From: Larus michahellis
Lineage: Eukaryota; Chordata; Aves; Charadriiformes; Laridae
Assembly: GCF_964199755.1 (NCBI RefSeq)
Contig: NC_133896.1
Coordinates: 67,683,142 to 67,747,141 of the forward strand
Direction: 5' to 3'
Length of the DNA: 64,000 nucleotides
Each line of letters opens with the position of its first letter. Position 1 is the stretch's first letter. The translations under genes and the position numbers were made by a program. The notes under the pieces are model-generated. The model saw only the letters and a program-made list of their open reading frames with translations. It ran no database searches and was not told the origin of the DNA. Below are positions 1 to 11,955 of this stretch, piece after piece.

Positions 1-258
1 GGCAATGGTTTTGAACTAGAGCAGGGTAGGTTTAGATTAGACATTAGGAAGAAGTTCTTTACAACGAGGGTGATGAGACACTGGCACAGGTTGCCCAGAG
101 AGTTGGTGGAGGCCCCATCCCTGGAGACATTCAAGGCCAGGCTTGATGAGGCTCTGGGCAACCTGATCTAGTTGAAGATGTCCCTGCTTACTGCAGGGGG
201 GTTGGACTAGATGACCGTTAAAGGTCCCTTCCAACCCAACACATTCTATGATTCTGTG
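1..258 (+). mobile_element. CR1 LINE 3' end, continues beyond left edge
   Basis: This is the 3' terminal part of a chicken-repeat-1 retroposon in sense orientation. The conserved CR1 3' blocks occur in order: the AGATTAGACATTAGGAAGAAG block (about 34-54), the GGTTGCCCAGAG block, the TTCAAGGCCAGGCTTGATGAG block, the GGACTAGATGACC block, and the tail ATTCTATG ATTCTGTG at 243-258. The element is open at position 1, so its true 5' truncation point is not visible. It lies in the last intron of the ERC gene. Only 3' UTR-level CR1 sequence is present and no reverse transcriptase is encoded. Its wording differs from the copies at 17110 and 57593 (a CTGGGCAACCTGATCTAG block instead of GAGCAGCCTGGTCTAG), so it belongs to a different CR1 subfamily. 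Confidence 0.95.
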
Positions 259-3200
259 AAAAACATTGCTTTAAGGACATGGTCAAGTGTTTCATGTGTA
301 TGTGTCTGGTGTGTCTAAAATTCACTGTGCTCTCATTTCAAGCAGTTCCTACAAGCAGATGGTGTACCAACCTGAGCTATTACCTTATTTTTTCAAGGGC
401 AGCTCACCTCTCCCTGTGTTTTATTATTAGTAACAAGTTCTGTTACTCTGTGCGTTGCTTGGACACTGTGGTCCTCATGGAAGCTTTTTGCAGCATCTCC
501 TGCTGTGAGCTACTGCTGTGGGTTCTGCTTGGCCGTGCAGGGGTCTCTGGGGTAGCCTCTGTGAGCATCCTTCCTGGATAAAAAGAGCCACAAGCAGGAA
601 CAGGTGGGTCCTCTGTTGGCTTATTGGGGTTACTGGATTGCATAGACCAAAATCCGATGGGAATTTCTTTCTTGGAATATCCATCAGAAATTTCAGAGCT
701 AACAGGATTCCAAACGAGTTCATAATAAACAAAATTAACTTCCTCTTAAAGAGAAATAAGTAACGTGGAAAGAGTAGAAAGGGCTCCAGCTCTGATCCTG
801 AAATAGCCGGGTGCGTGTAACTTCATCTTTTCATCCAAGTACTTCCTGCTTTGTCCTTCTCTGGTTTGTGCTCTGCGGGCACAAAACCAGCACTGTTAAA
901 AAGTTTTTCCAAAACTCATCAGCTAGGACATATAGGAGAGGTATTTAAGATTTGCCTTGTAGACAGGTGAACGTTGCCGGTGTTTATGACTAAACAGGCA
1001 GAGCCCCTATGGGGCCGCGGAGGTCTCATCCATCGGCAGAGAGAGCACGGGCCAAGGTACAAGCCCAGCATGAAGGGTGCATCACGGAGTAATTCTGGCA
1101 GCGTTTAGCAATCTGGCTTTGAGAGAGTACACTGACACCTAAAGTAATGCATTGCAACTGAAACTAGGAGACGTAGCCACCTAACTCTTCTTCACAGTCC
1201 CTTTATTGTGCAGAATCGTGAGCTGTTAGGGATTAAGGTGTGGGGTTTGCCTGCATTATGCGTGCTTAGGTCAGCGGGGCCTGGCCCTAGCAGATAGCCC
1301 TGTGATACAGGCAATAATTATTATTTCTTCTGCTTAGCCACAGAATAACAACTTTCTGTACACACTATAGCAGCATGAATTTTCAGTTGATAACGTACAG
1401 CAGAATATACACGAACAGAAAATTGTCCTCTGACTGTGAAATGATTGCTGCTGTTGCTGGAGGATGGACGTATTTCCTGCAAGTGCGGGATTTGCAGAAA
1501 AACTTCTCAAGTCAAATGCAAAATATAACTTAGGTCCCCATTTATATAATTTTGAAATTAATTCATTACCAAGGAAATAATAATATTTCTGCTATTTACA
1601 AAGCTTATAGATGCTGAGGAATGCAGGATAAATCCCATGTGCACAGTTATTTCAAAGATATGCTGCAAGAGCCCTCACCAAATTTTTCCAGGGTTTTTTC
1701 TCAAAATTGGTTGTAAAATCTATTCAAGTGTATTTAAAAGATACTTTTAAAGTTTACATTATTTTTAAAAGACATGACAGAATGTTTAATTTGAAATCTT
1801 ACTTTAAATTTTAAATGCGTGTGTTTAAAATATTTTGAAAAAGCTAACATAAAAACAAAATTTCCAGATAGAGCAAAATTATTTAAGGGTCTACATAAAA
1901 AATTTCTCTTTCTTTTATGGTTTGGTTTGTTTTATTTTGGCAGACTGGGATTTCCATATTCCTAACCCTTTCTTTTGGCCCTCTCATAGGTCTATAGTTG
2001 AGAAATAAAGGTTTGTATGCAATTGGTTCTTGCTACTTCAAACGTACGTGTTTACACCGATTGGTCTGGGAAGATGCAAAAGCTCTCGGCCGTTTGCCTG
2101 AGATGCGATGTAGTTTAACTTATTTTGAGGCAAAACAAAGGTTAAGATTAAATCAGTTGAATTTCTTTTTGATGCTTATTTCTGTTACTTTAAGCTCGAA
2201 ATATGTTTTTCAGACTAACCATAGCCTGATCCAGAAACATCTAAACTTTGGAGAAACATATTTCCAGATCCCAGTATTATAGCCCTATGGAAGTCCTGCA
2301 GTTAACTTTCTTTTCGTGCTGCTCTACAAGCACCTCATATTCTGTGTTCAGTTTTACTGTCCATAGCCTGAGATGAGATGCTACTTTATTTTTGTTTGCC
2401 TTTTTTCATCAGTGGTTTTGTGGAATTACTAACGAGAGGAAAATAACACTTTGGGGAGTAAACCTCCTCCGTATAAATAATTCTAAAGGATCTGAGCTTA
2501 GCGTTCCTTTGTTTACATTACAGGAGAAGCAAAGGCCACAAAGGTTCTGCAGAGCAGTACCGCAATTCACCTAGTGCGCATGTAAAACCATAGCATCCTG
2601 TTTCTTAACTATGAAGTTACCTTCCCTCTGAATGTCAATTGATCTTTGAATAAGTTCTGGAATATCTTGGACCAGAGAAGCACAATGCAAGCTAAGTTCA
2701 TGGTGAATTGTTTGGGATTTTTTTTGACTGATGGAGTTTAACTATAAATGGAAAAGTATTCCTGTCGTGACTTGCTCTAAACCCAGGAAGGAAGGCAGCA
2801 GCGGTGAAAAGTATCTGAATCTATTGTAGGTTATCTGCAAGCTTCCATTCCCCTGGGATGCTGACGGTCCTTTCTGTTCTTCTATCCAAAGATAAATACT
2901 ATGAAGCACTTCTGGGGTCCTTGCTATCCTTTTCTTTCTGAGCTGTCTATTTTTACTTGTCATCAACTAGGCAAACGTATCTGGCCTTGCCTTCTCTTTT
3001 TTGGCCATTTCTGTCAGGCGAGTGTATGAATCTCCTCATATCCTCAGCTGAAAATGCCAACAAAAAAGGACTGTTGTTAACACTCCTTTATTTTCATAGA
3101 AAAATGTCAGGGGGAAGTTAATACCATTTCCATTTGCATTCACAAGAAGAAAAACTAGGAAATCATGAGCCGTATTGATAGTAATACTTTTAGAGAAACT

Positions 3201-6200
3201 TCCCTAAAAAGTGGACAGCCAAACACTTAGGTGAATCGAGTTATACCATGGAGAACAGGATGTTCCCCATTAAGGAGCTCGTCTGAATGAGGAGTGACGT
3301 GTGCTGCTCACAGCTGTTTCTGAAAGGAATGACGTAAACAGAGATGACATACGTGATATAGAAATGCTGCAACCAGCCACATAGTCAATTAAGATGTCTT
3401 TGTTTAAATAGAAATCCCATTACTAAACCTAGATGTTCTGAAGCTAGCAAACTCAACGCAAGGCTAGCATTGCTACTTTTTTCAAAGACGTTTCATCACA
3501 GACATCTGCCAGCCAGCTGTGTAGACTTTCTGTCTACGCTAATTTGCAAAGTATTATTGCTGGCCTTCGGCATTCAGAGCCGTCTTCTTTTGGGCTCTTG
3601 CTGGTCAAAAACGTATTTATTGGAAATATTTTCTTCATGTGGTTAATTTGGTTGCTTTTGTTTGATTGCATTTGATTTATTTTAGCTTTGAAGTGGGCTT
3701 ATTTTGTTGGGCTTACCTTGATTTTATAAGGAATCGTCATACTTTGCATGCATTCGCGTAAATGATGATGAGTACAGCAAGAAATTTTGAGGCGTCACTG
3801 ACTTTGCAGTACTGCCCCACTGAAAACAACGTCCTGCAGGATTCTCTCCCTTGTCCACCAACCTCCTTCCAGTTTGGAAGGTTAATCTCTTTGAGGTGCT
3901 TTTGTATTTGATTATTTAATTGCTTTGCCCTTTCCTGGAGCTTCACCTGGAGGGTTCGGCTGAGGCTCCCGGAGGAGGGATGCTGGCTGAGCAGGTGGTT
4001 GGTGCTGGACCCGCAGGGAGCCGGCCCCTGCTTTCCCTGCTAACACTGCCCTCTCCTGGTTCTCCTCCTGCGGGACCGGGAGCCGAGGCCGCTTGCAAGA
4101 GGCAGGTAAAGAAAAGGAGAATCACATCGTTGGCTTCTTCTCCTGTTACTTACTGTCTCTCACGACCTCCCACCCTTCTGAAGAACGGCGCCGTGAAATC
4201 TTTGCGCTGGCCCAAGAAGCCAAGGAAGACCTGCCTCAGAGTTCAACGTCCAAACCAGTCCTGTGAATTGACCAGCGTTTTGTGGGTTTGCAGGCTGCTG
4301 TAACTGGGGCCGCCTGAATCACTGGGGTTTCACTAGGCCGAGCAACCTGAGACTCAGAGGTAGCCCCTGAAACCCAGTCTCCTGGCTTTCAATATCCCGC
4401 ACTGCTCCTAGCTGGCTGCGCTGCCTCTTTCAATCCTGCTTGTTGACTGGACCTCTCCTAGGCTTATCCATCCATTGCAAGTTTCCGACTAATAACTCTG
4501 CCAGGCTGTTGGAACCAAGCTAATCGCCTGTCCACAGCGTGCCGTTTCTGAGCCATTATGGGTTACTGCTGAATTTCCCCCCCTCCTCCCCTTCTCCCCC
4601 GAGAGCCCTTACAGAGCCCAGAGTGCTCCCCTCCCTCTCGTTTTCCCCACTTCCCCAGCTCATGTCACTCGGCGGAGCAGGATCAGGTTGCTTTTGCATT
4701 GTGATTCTTGGCATGAGCCCCTCTCGGATTCGTGTAGCTGTTCTGTGAGTACGGCAGCCAGTAGGAACAAAGCACATAAGAGCACATTAAACTAACATTC
4801 AGCACGCAAAGCCCAAATAATTTACTATATGCTACCCTGCCTAGTAAAGGGAATAGTGTAGCAGGCTTACTCTTTTAATTTCCTTTCTCTCACTTTTGTC
4901 TATAGAAGTCTATACCATAACTTCCTTAAAAAGCGTTTCTATTTATTCTATAGTCGTTCTTCGCCTGTTTGTTTTTATGCAGTATTTCTTGCAGTAACAA
5001 TCTCCTGTGCTTTGCTTGATACCATCAATAAACAGAAACATACTGTTGTATCTGATTTGAATTTTAATTGTAGAAATATAACCTTTCCCACTGCGTTGTG
5101 CTCTTATGGTGGTAAAATGATCCCTGTTGTCCTGCTGCCTGACGGGTCTCTCTTTTTAAAACCTACAAGGAGCGGAGTTACAGAAGTACAAAATATAGAT
5201 CAAGAAATGTGTGTACTGATGATCAGTTACCCCTTCAGGGATGAAAAATTCCAATTTGACATTATTTCCATGTCATACATTAACACAGTAGGGTTCCAAC
5301 AAAAATATGAATCACTTAGAAATAAGAAATGTCACAGGACTGACAGATAATATTAGAAAAAAAAAAGAAAAAAAAAATTAAAAGAAAGTTCAAATACAGA
5401 TAAGCTAGTCGCTACAGCTGCTCAAAATGACAAAGAACTTGTGCAGAAGCTTGCAATAGACTTCAGAATCCATCTAAGTGTATGTACCTGCTACAAATAT
5501 GCTTGTCTTTCTTATATTCATAGGGAATATACTTTATTAGAAGAAAATAATATCACTGAAAAAACAGAAGACTTTCTTGGATATGTAGTATATGAAAGTA
5601 TATGAAAGAGCTATCTACTTGAAAGCTTATCCAATCTATCTATCTGTATCATTCGGTCTAGTAAGAGATGCTGCTTCCCTTCATTCTGCTAGATTCTTAG
5701 ACCACTGTGAGTACAGTAATCCCTAAAATGCTTGCACAAATTACAGCTTTACTTGGGATTCTGCACAGTTCACAGGCTAGCATGGACTTTATCAATTGCT
5801 GGGCAGATAAACAGGTTACTGAAGGCAGATGTTTCCTGCTCTTCACTAAAACTCTGTGGGCCCCTGATTCTGGCAAAGGCGTTAGGCTCAGAGAGAAAAA
5901 TTATGTTCACATATACTCCAATATGTTGTGTGGCGTGATTTGTAATACCGCTCGTTGGAAAACCAGTTTATAGACTGTAGGCGGAGTGAATAAGAAAGTT
6001 TTGAAGTTCCCCATCTTGTTCTGAGCCAATTATAGTAATCTGAACAACGAATAATTCAACAGGAAATGCAGAGTTAGTAAACAAAACCCATGTATCCTCC
6101 ACCACAGTTGTGTATCGTCACCTTATGACTGTGTTAGGAAACACAGCCTCTGAAAACTATTAATTCCACAGAAAAAATAGAATTCTGGTTAATTCGGTGT

Positions 6201-6706
6201 TATGTGTAATTATGTAACATTTCCATTGATTTCATACATGAAGTAATTCTGAAGTGATGTCCTATTAAATATCCTGTTGTTTATGAGTCAAAAGTCAAAC
6301 TATTCAAAATCATGTACTAGTAAACTGCTGTATTGCTTCTGGAACACGGTGGCTTTCAGAAAAACATTCTACAGAGGAAGCTTTTCTAACATTTATCATA
6401 AAACAATTTATTCAGGAATAGTTAAGGCAGTTTTCCCATGTGGATATGGCCTTAACTGGGGAGGTCACAAGCCTGGTCCTCTAGAGTGAAAAAGTGAAAT
6501 AAAGAGGGGGGAGATCATCCAGTTCTGGTGGGGGAGTCACCAAGGGAAGATGCCAATCCTGGAAGTGCCCAGCATGTTACAGTTCTGCTAGCTGCCTTTC
6601 TAAAACTGGTGGTTTGGCTTAGAGCTGAGCCTGCTGGGCAGGTCTCGTTGTCCTGTGAACATATCTAATAGCAGAGAATGACCATGCCTCTGTGTGTTTC
6701 TTGCAG
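259..6706 (+). other. Last intron of the ERC gene (3' portion visible)
   Basis: This is non-coding, mostly AT-rich sequence between the CR1 at the left edge and the splice acceptor of the terminal ERC exon. I saw no second exon with convincing acceptor, donor and coding signal. An open stretch of about 110 codons at 5012-5350 begins at a non-ATG codon, matches no family I know and ends at an A-rich run (about 5354-5386), so I do not call it a gene. I looked for the alternative GIWA-ending exon used by neuronal ERC isoforms and did not find it here, but this was by eye only. Confidence 0.7.
6691..6706 (+). promoter_or_regulatory. Splice acceptor of terminal ERC exon
   Basis: A pyrimidine-rich tract (TGTGTGTTTCTTGCAG) ends in CAG at 6704-6706, immediately before the conserved ERC coding frame. 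The exon begins with a whole codon (CTT, Leu), so the intron is phase 0. This matches where the ERC family protein sequence switches into the ELEKGE segment. Confidence 0.88.
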
Positions 6707-6844
6707 CTTCATGATGAGTTAGAAAAGGGCGAGAAGGAAAGCGCAGAGCTGCAGGAGTTTGCCAATGCCATCTTACAGCAGATAGCGGATCACTGCCCTG
6801 ACATCCTGGAGCAAGTCGTCAATGCACTTGAGGAGTCGTCATGA
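6707..6844 (+). CDS. ERC1: ELKS/Rab6-interacting/CAST family protein, terminal coding exon (partial)
   Basis: The exon encodes the last 45 residues of an ERC (ELKS/CAST) protein followed by TGA at 6842-6844. Visible landmarks are DELEKGEKESAELQEF, then ANAILQQIADHCPDILEQ, then the C-terminus VVNALEESS. This is the long non-GIWA C-terminus known in ERC1, a helical, acidic extension resembling the end of Rab11-FIP proteins. ERC proteins are large coiled-coil scaffolds. They bind Rab6, liprin-alpha, RIM and Bassoon at the presynaptic active zone, act in cortical exocytosis complexes and connect to NF-kB signalling. All upstream exons lie left of the window. From my recollection of human ERC1, this copy has KES where human has RDN and His where human has Gln. 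ERC2 is therefore not fully excluded. Family assignment is very secure; paralogue choice is moderate, resting on isoform type and a probable convergent neighbour. Confidence 0.93.
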   Translation, partial: LHDELEKGEKESAELQEFANAILQQIADHCPDILEQVVNALEESS

Positions 6845-9800
6845 CCTCGGCCACTAGCCCCACCGGAGCAGCACACCAGTGGCCAAGCCCAGTCAGTCCA
6901 AGGAGCCATGAGAGTGGATAGGAATGTGAAAAACAGAAAATGGAATAGAAACTTCTGGTGCACCTTTTACAAAGAAAACAAAAGCAAAAAAAAACCTCTA
7001 AAAACTACGTGCTCTCTAGGTTCTTCCAGTCTATGATTAATCAGTCATGTTTGCATTCATCTTCTCACTGCCTTTCTACTTTAGAATCCGATTCCCCGTT
7101 GACTTTGTGGATGGTGACTTCTGGATACGGCTAACCAAAGCTCTTCCATGTGTCCTGCACAAAGAAGAGGGGATCCACAGAATACAAGCAGCTCTAGTGC
7201 TCCATGAGGTTGCAGAAGGATAGCCCTTGCCTTTCATTCATTTATTGCTTCTTTTTAATTTCTTTTACTTTCTTTCTTTTTTTTTTTTTTTTCATAAAAG
7301 CTGAAAGCCTGAATTTCATAGTGCTAAATCCAAACCTGAGTGTGCTCTGATTATGGCTCACAACTGGCCAGCATCAGCTAGCTAGCTCGGGTCGTGCTGC
7401 CTGTCTTAATGTTTCTTATGTTCTTAAATAACAGAGGGAGGAAAGGAAAGTTTCCCTATTTGTTCCTGTTAGTCACTTCATCTAGCAGCTGGGAAACAGG
7501 GTATGCATACTGGTACTTTCTGTTTGCTTAACTTTGACTTTTATTGTTCACTGATCTGACTCCGAAGTGCTGAGTGGGGCATTTTTTCAGGTAACTTTTC
7601 ATCTGTTGATTTCTTGGGTTTTTTATCTGCGGTTTCTCATCATAGGTCTCTGTCCCTTAAGTTCTTATTTTATCGAGAGCTCTCTCCCCTCAGGTAGGTG
7701 TGGTCAACAGGTCAGCTCCCAGCTTTAGCTTGTATAGTTTGTCCATTGCCAATTTTTCAGGCCGCAGCTTTGTGAACACTAGCTGCCATCAGAATAATCT
7801 TAGGCATTTTGTAAATGAGCAAATTGCATCATTTAGCTTGAAAGTATAAATTTAAAGCTAAGCTAGGTAAATTGGTAACATAGTTCCTACTATAATTATA
7901 ATTTAATTTATTTCGGTTTAGCGTAGGTTGACGAGGAATGAGTTTGAGTTCAGACCAATAACCCATTCTTATGAAGAGGAGCATCTCTGCTGGAGGTGGC
8001 ACCCAGCTGAGTAGATAGGTATAAAATCACAGCTTTAGTTAAACCAGTGCAATTCTTATATGTATATGGGAGCCCTTAGTCTTGTTCCCATCCATCTTTG
8101 ACACTCGTTAAAGCCCTTGCTGATAGGCAATATGACCTGAAATAGCAGATCTGTTTATCATTGTGGTAGCAAGTCAGAGTCCTATTTTGTGAGTAGGACT
8201 TGGGTGTTCATTCTTGGGCTATGCATTAATGGGGAGACACGTTTTTTCCTGACTGCCAGTGGTTATGTGTGTCTGGGGGCATCTGCGGGACAGAACCCTT
8301 TAACACGTCCCCATGTGCTCCTTAAAGGAGTTGTTCCCCTTTAGCTTTCTCATATTACTTAAGAGAATGAGGGGAGGGGGAAAGGCGACCAAATATCAAC
8401 ACAGCAGTGGAAGAAATAGTCACTAGCTAATTACGAATCCTCTCAGTAAACCTCTCATTCAGAGCCTGCGGTTTAATTCCATATGACTGACTGACTACAT
8501 TTTGAACTTAATCACTAAACCGTTACACTAAGGAAAATGTTTCCAGCCCTTTCAGGAAAACTGCATTTCTTATGTCTTTCAAATCCAGAGCACAGCTCCT
8601 CTGTAGGTCTTTCACACCTTATTTTTATCTTAAGAGGTGATCAGTTGCTTCCAACAGAAAGGAGATCGGCAAAAGTTTGAGTAAGGGAAGATGTACGCTG
8701 TCTTTTTTTCAAAAAAGCATTGAAAATTGGGCAAAACTGACACCTTATATACCTACACACCTACACCTAAATCACATCCCAATTCATTCTTCTGTAATGA
8801 TTCAGCAGAAGGAACTGGATCCATAGCCATGGTGTCCACTAGGAAGAAATCTGTAAGTCTCCAAAGAAGAGGTGATTCACACCTTTTCGATGTCTTGAAC
8901 TGCCAGTGCTTTGCAAATCAGGAAACGTAGCTTTAGTTCTCGCTGCAGGAGTAGCCTGTGTCTGAAGCTTTTTTTGTGGTGGATGAAGAGAGTAATGGGA
9001 ACCTGAATGTGTGCAAGGGGGGGACACCGGAAGGCATGTAGACAGTGACTGTACATACCATTGAGCCGTGCCTCATCCCAGAACCGCCCCTTTGGTCCCA
9101 TTATTTGAGTCAGCACGTTTCGATAGGAGCTGTTGTTTTGAAATCTTTCCTCTTGCTTTTTCTTCATCACCCCTAATTACTCACTCAAGGAATTTAATGC
9201 CGCCTGTAAAAGCATCAGAGCCATCAGCCTAACATCATCGCGCCACCGCCACCACTCCTGACTATCTCATTAACTTATATGGTCAAATCTCCAGCTGCCC
9301 TGGTTCCCTGCTGTAAAACAATCCCTCCTCTGTGAGAAGCTGTGGAATTTCCCTTATCGATGGTTCAAATGACTCCTGCTTGTAAACCTCTTACTGAGAT
9401 GTTCCTTGATAGCGTTTCTGCTGCAGGCAGGGGCAGGGGGAGGGGATGGGAACAAGGGGCGGTCGCTTTGGGCTGTCATTTCAATTCCCTGGGTTTACTG
9501 CATTGCCCGCGCATTGCAGAAAAGCCCAGAGTTTCAGTGCGGGTTCTTCTGCATCTTTAACTCAGCTGCCAGCCTGTGGCCACGTTTCTAGAAAGTGGCT
9601 GAGCCAAAGGCACTTTGCTGTCATGACAGCGTGCGCCGGATCCGTGCGTCGGCAGCCAGGTGAAGCTCACTGTTTACACATCTCCGGGCCTCTTCCCTGA
9701 GAGGATTTGTCAAGCCTGGCTAGTTTTCACGCTGGCCATTTGGTCTTTTATCTGCCAGCCACACACCTGCTGTTCCTCCCATCTGGATTGTTGGGTCTTT

Positions 9801-11955
9801 GCAATTTTTCTCGTTAACTGCCATTATCTTCTAGGTCTTCTGGGCTTCCCATCTTAAACATTGATCTTAGACCTCAGTAAAGTGCTTTCAGGGAGAGAGC
9901 AGATCTCATTTAGGAACAGACTTGATCCGACTTGATCTCCATTGAACTATTTCAGATAATCTCTCTGATCCTGTGTCCACAGAGACCTTGTCATGGTGAA
10001 TAGCTTGAGGAACTGTGTGATTTGGAAGGTGCTGCTGGCCACAATTTAATGCCGAACCTGACCAGTGGAAACTTTTTCTTTTCACTGGCATGGAGTGCCA
10101 TGCCATTGGCCTTAGGGCAACGGAGGGATTTTGTTGTCGTAGTCCATCACGAAATTGCATATCAGGCACATGGCAGAAGGGCCGTACATGTGGACGTACT
10201 GCGATGCTCATCCAGTTGCCTAACCCACCACTGCTCTTTTAAAATCTTCTACCCAAGTGTCAGCAGACAGGCAGATGCAGACAGTTTCCTCACACAGCGG
10301 TCCTGCAACACAGCAGCTCTAGGAAATCAGGGGCCCTTCCCAGGGAGCCTGGGGAAACTTGCTTTTTCTTCTCCTGTTGAATGAAGTTCCATTTGCTACA
10401 GGAGCTGTGAAAGTTTTAGTTACTTTAATTTTATTTTTTTTCTTTCAAGCTGTCATTTGTAGAGAAACTGAGAGATGTAAGGACTGAAGGAGCTGTCTGT
10501 AGAAAATTAAATAGGTCATTTTAGCTGGGTTTGGGCTAAAAAATAACTCGAGCCTGAAGCCCACATACAGTGTAAAAGCTGACACCCCAACTACGCTTGT
10601 TCATGATATCCACGAGTCCAAGTACATATTTTCCTCTGAATCCAGCCTCATGTAAAACACTAAAAGGACATTACAACACTAGAATTGCAGGGTGAGGATG
10701 CGAACACTGTTTGCGATTGGAAGAAGAATTGCCTGGCGTGCTCCCAAACGAAGCTCTAAGCTTCTAGTATTCTCTCTCATTTTGACTGCCTTTAACCAGC
10801 TTTCCCTCTAGAAAATGCCAAACCCTCCTCGGAGTATCCGATTTTTGCCAAGTATGGGGGACAGAAGGTGAAAGTCTGATGTGATGCACAAAACTGTGTG
10901 TGCCGTTTCTGGTTGCACGGCTGGAATATCCCTTCTCTAGCAAATTTTCTGGTACTTTGGGGCTCTCGGTATTTTGCACAAGGGAGCGTTAATGTCATAA
11001 ACCTTGTAGACATAACCCTGTTTTTTTGAACCAAAGGGGCACCTCTTTTCATTCGCCCTGTAATTCCTACCCGTTCTGCTGCTAGTGCTCAATTTGTTGG
11101 GAAATTTCTACGTCTGATAAAGGTTGACAGGGTTGAGTCCCCACTCCTGTACTAATTGCCAATCGTTGCCACCAAAGGGGTCTTTACAAAAGAAGTAGAG
11201 TGTCACGCACTGATACCATTTTAAAGCAGAGTTTTCACTACATAAGTAACCCATATATTTCTCAAATGACTCCGATGAAATGCAAAAGGGAAATAGTACA
11301 ATCAAGGCATCTGATATTTAAAGGAAGCCTCTACTCAGCTCAACGCCCGCACTGAAAGAGGGAACCGGAGAGGCTGCAGAAGGCTGTGGATAACTAACAC
11401 TGCCCCAGCGAAGCCGGTGGGGTGGGAGGGTCGGGCACGGGGCATCGCGCCTGGCAAGGTCAATTCTGCCAACCCATCTTGTCAGCGTGGCGAGGAAAAC
11501 GAGTGTCGGGGCCGGGGGCGGGGGGGGATTTTTAAAGAAAATAATGTTTTTAATTGTTTTTTTCCACGTAAATGGAAGGAACCTTACGCAACAGCAAATC
11601 CTTCTGAACAAAATGGCTGTGTCCGCTGACTGTTTTTAAAAAAAAAAAAAAAAAAAGAAAAGAAAAACTCTTTCAAAACTTTTTAGTGTCAAAAGCATAA
11701 ACACAGAAATCCTGACTTTTTCCAGTGTGTGTGGTGAGTGCTGTAACCCTGTCATCAGTATCTCCCCTGACTTTTTCAGGGGTGTTTTTTTCCTGTTTTG
11801 TTTTCTGCTTGTCGATATTGTCTGTGTGGTCCTAAGGCTGGGGCAGTTACCAACAATGTGTGTCTGTTGTCGGATTAAAAAAAAGATAGTAGTAGAACTG
11901 AAAAAGATGTGTTTTAAAAAATATATATAAAAATAAATTTCGTCAAAAGGAATTC
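6845..11955 (+). other. ERC 3' untranslated region (proposed extent)
   Basis: Downstream of the stop codon there is about 5.1 kb without a credible coding exon, ending at a canonical poly(A) signal. The region contains many A/T-rich blocks, a T-rich run near 7272-7292 and a 19-nt A run at 11638-11656. ERC1 transcripts in mammals are known to have a 3' UTR of several kilobases, so the length is plausible. I found no AATAAA between the stop and 11932 by eye. A shorter form ending at a variant signal (for example ATTAAA near 10505) is possible. The exact end is inference. Confidence 0.55.
11932..11937 (+). terminator. Poly(A) signal AATAAA, likely ERC 3' end
   Basis: A canonical AATAAA lies in a very A/T-rich stretch (TTTTAAAAAATATATATAAA just upstream). 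Cleavage would fall around 11950-11960. It is the first canonical signal I can see downstream of the ERC stop codon. Confidence 0.55.

Noticed and set aside
5012..5350. Open stretch of about 110 codons in the ERC intron
   Set aside because: It lacks an ATG start and splice signals, ends in A-rich DNA and resembles no protein family I know. This length is common by chance in intronic DNA.
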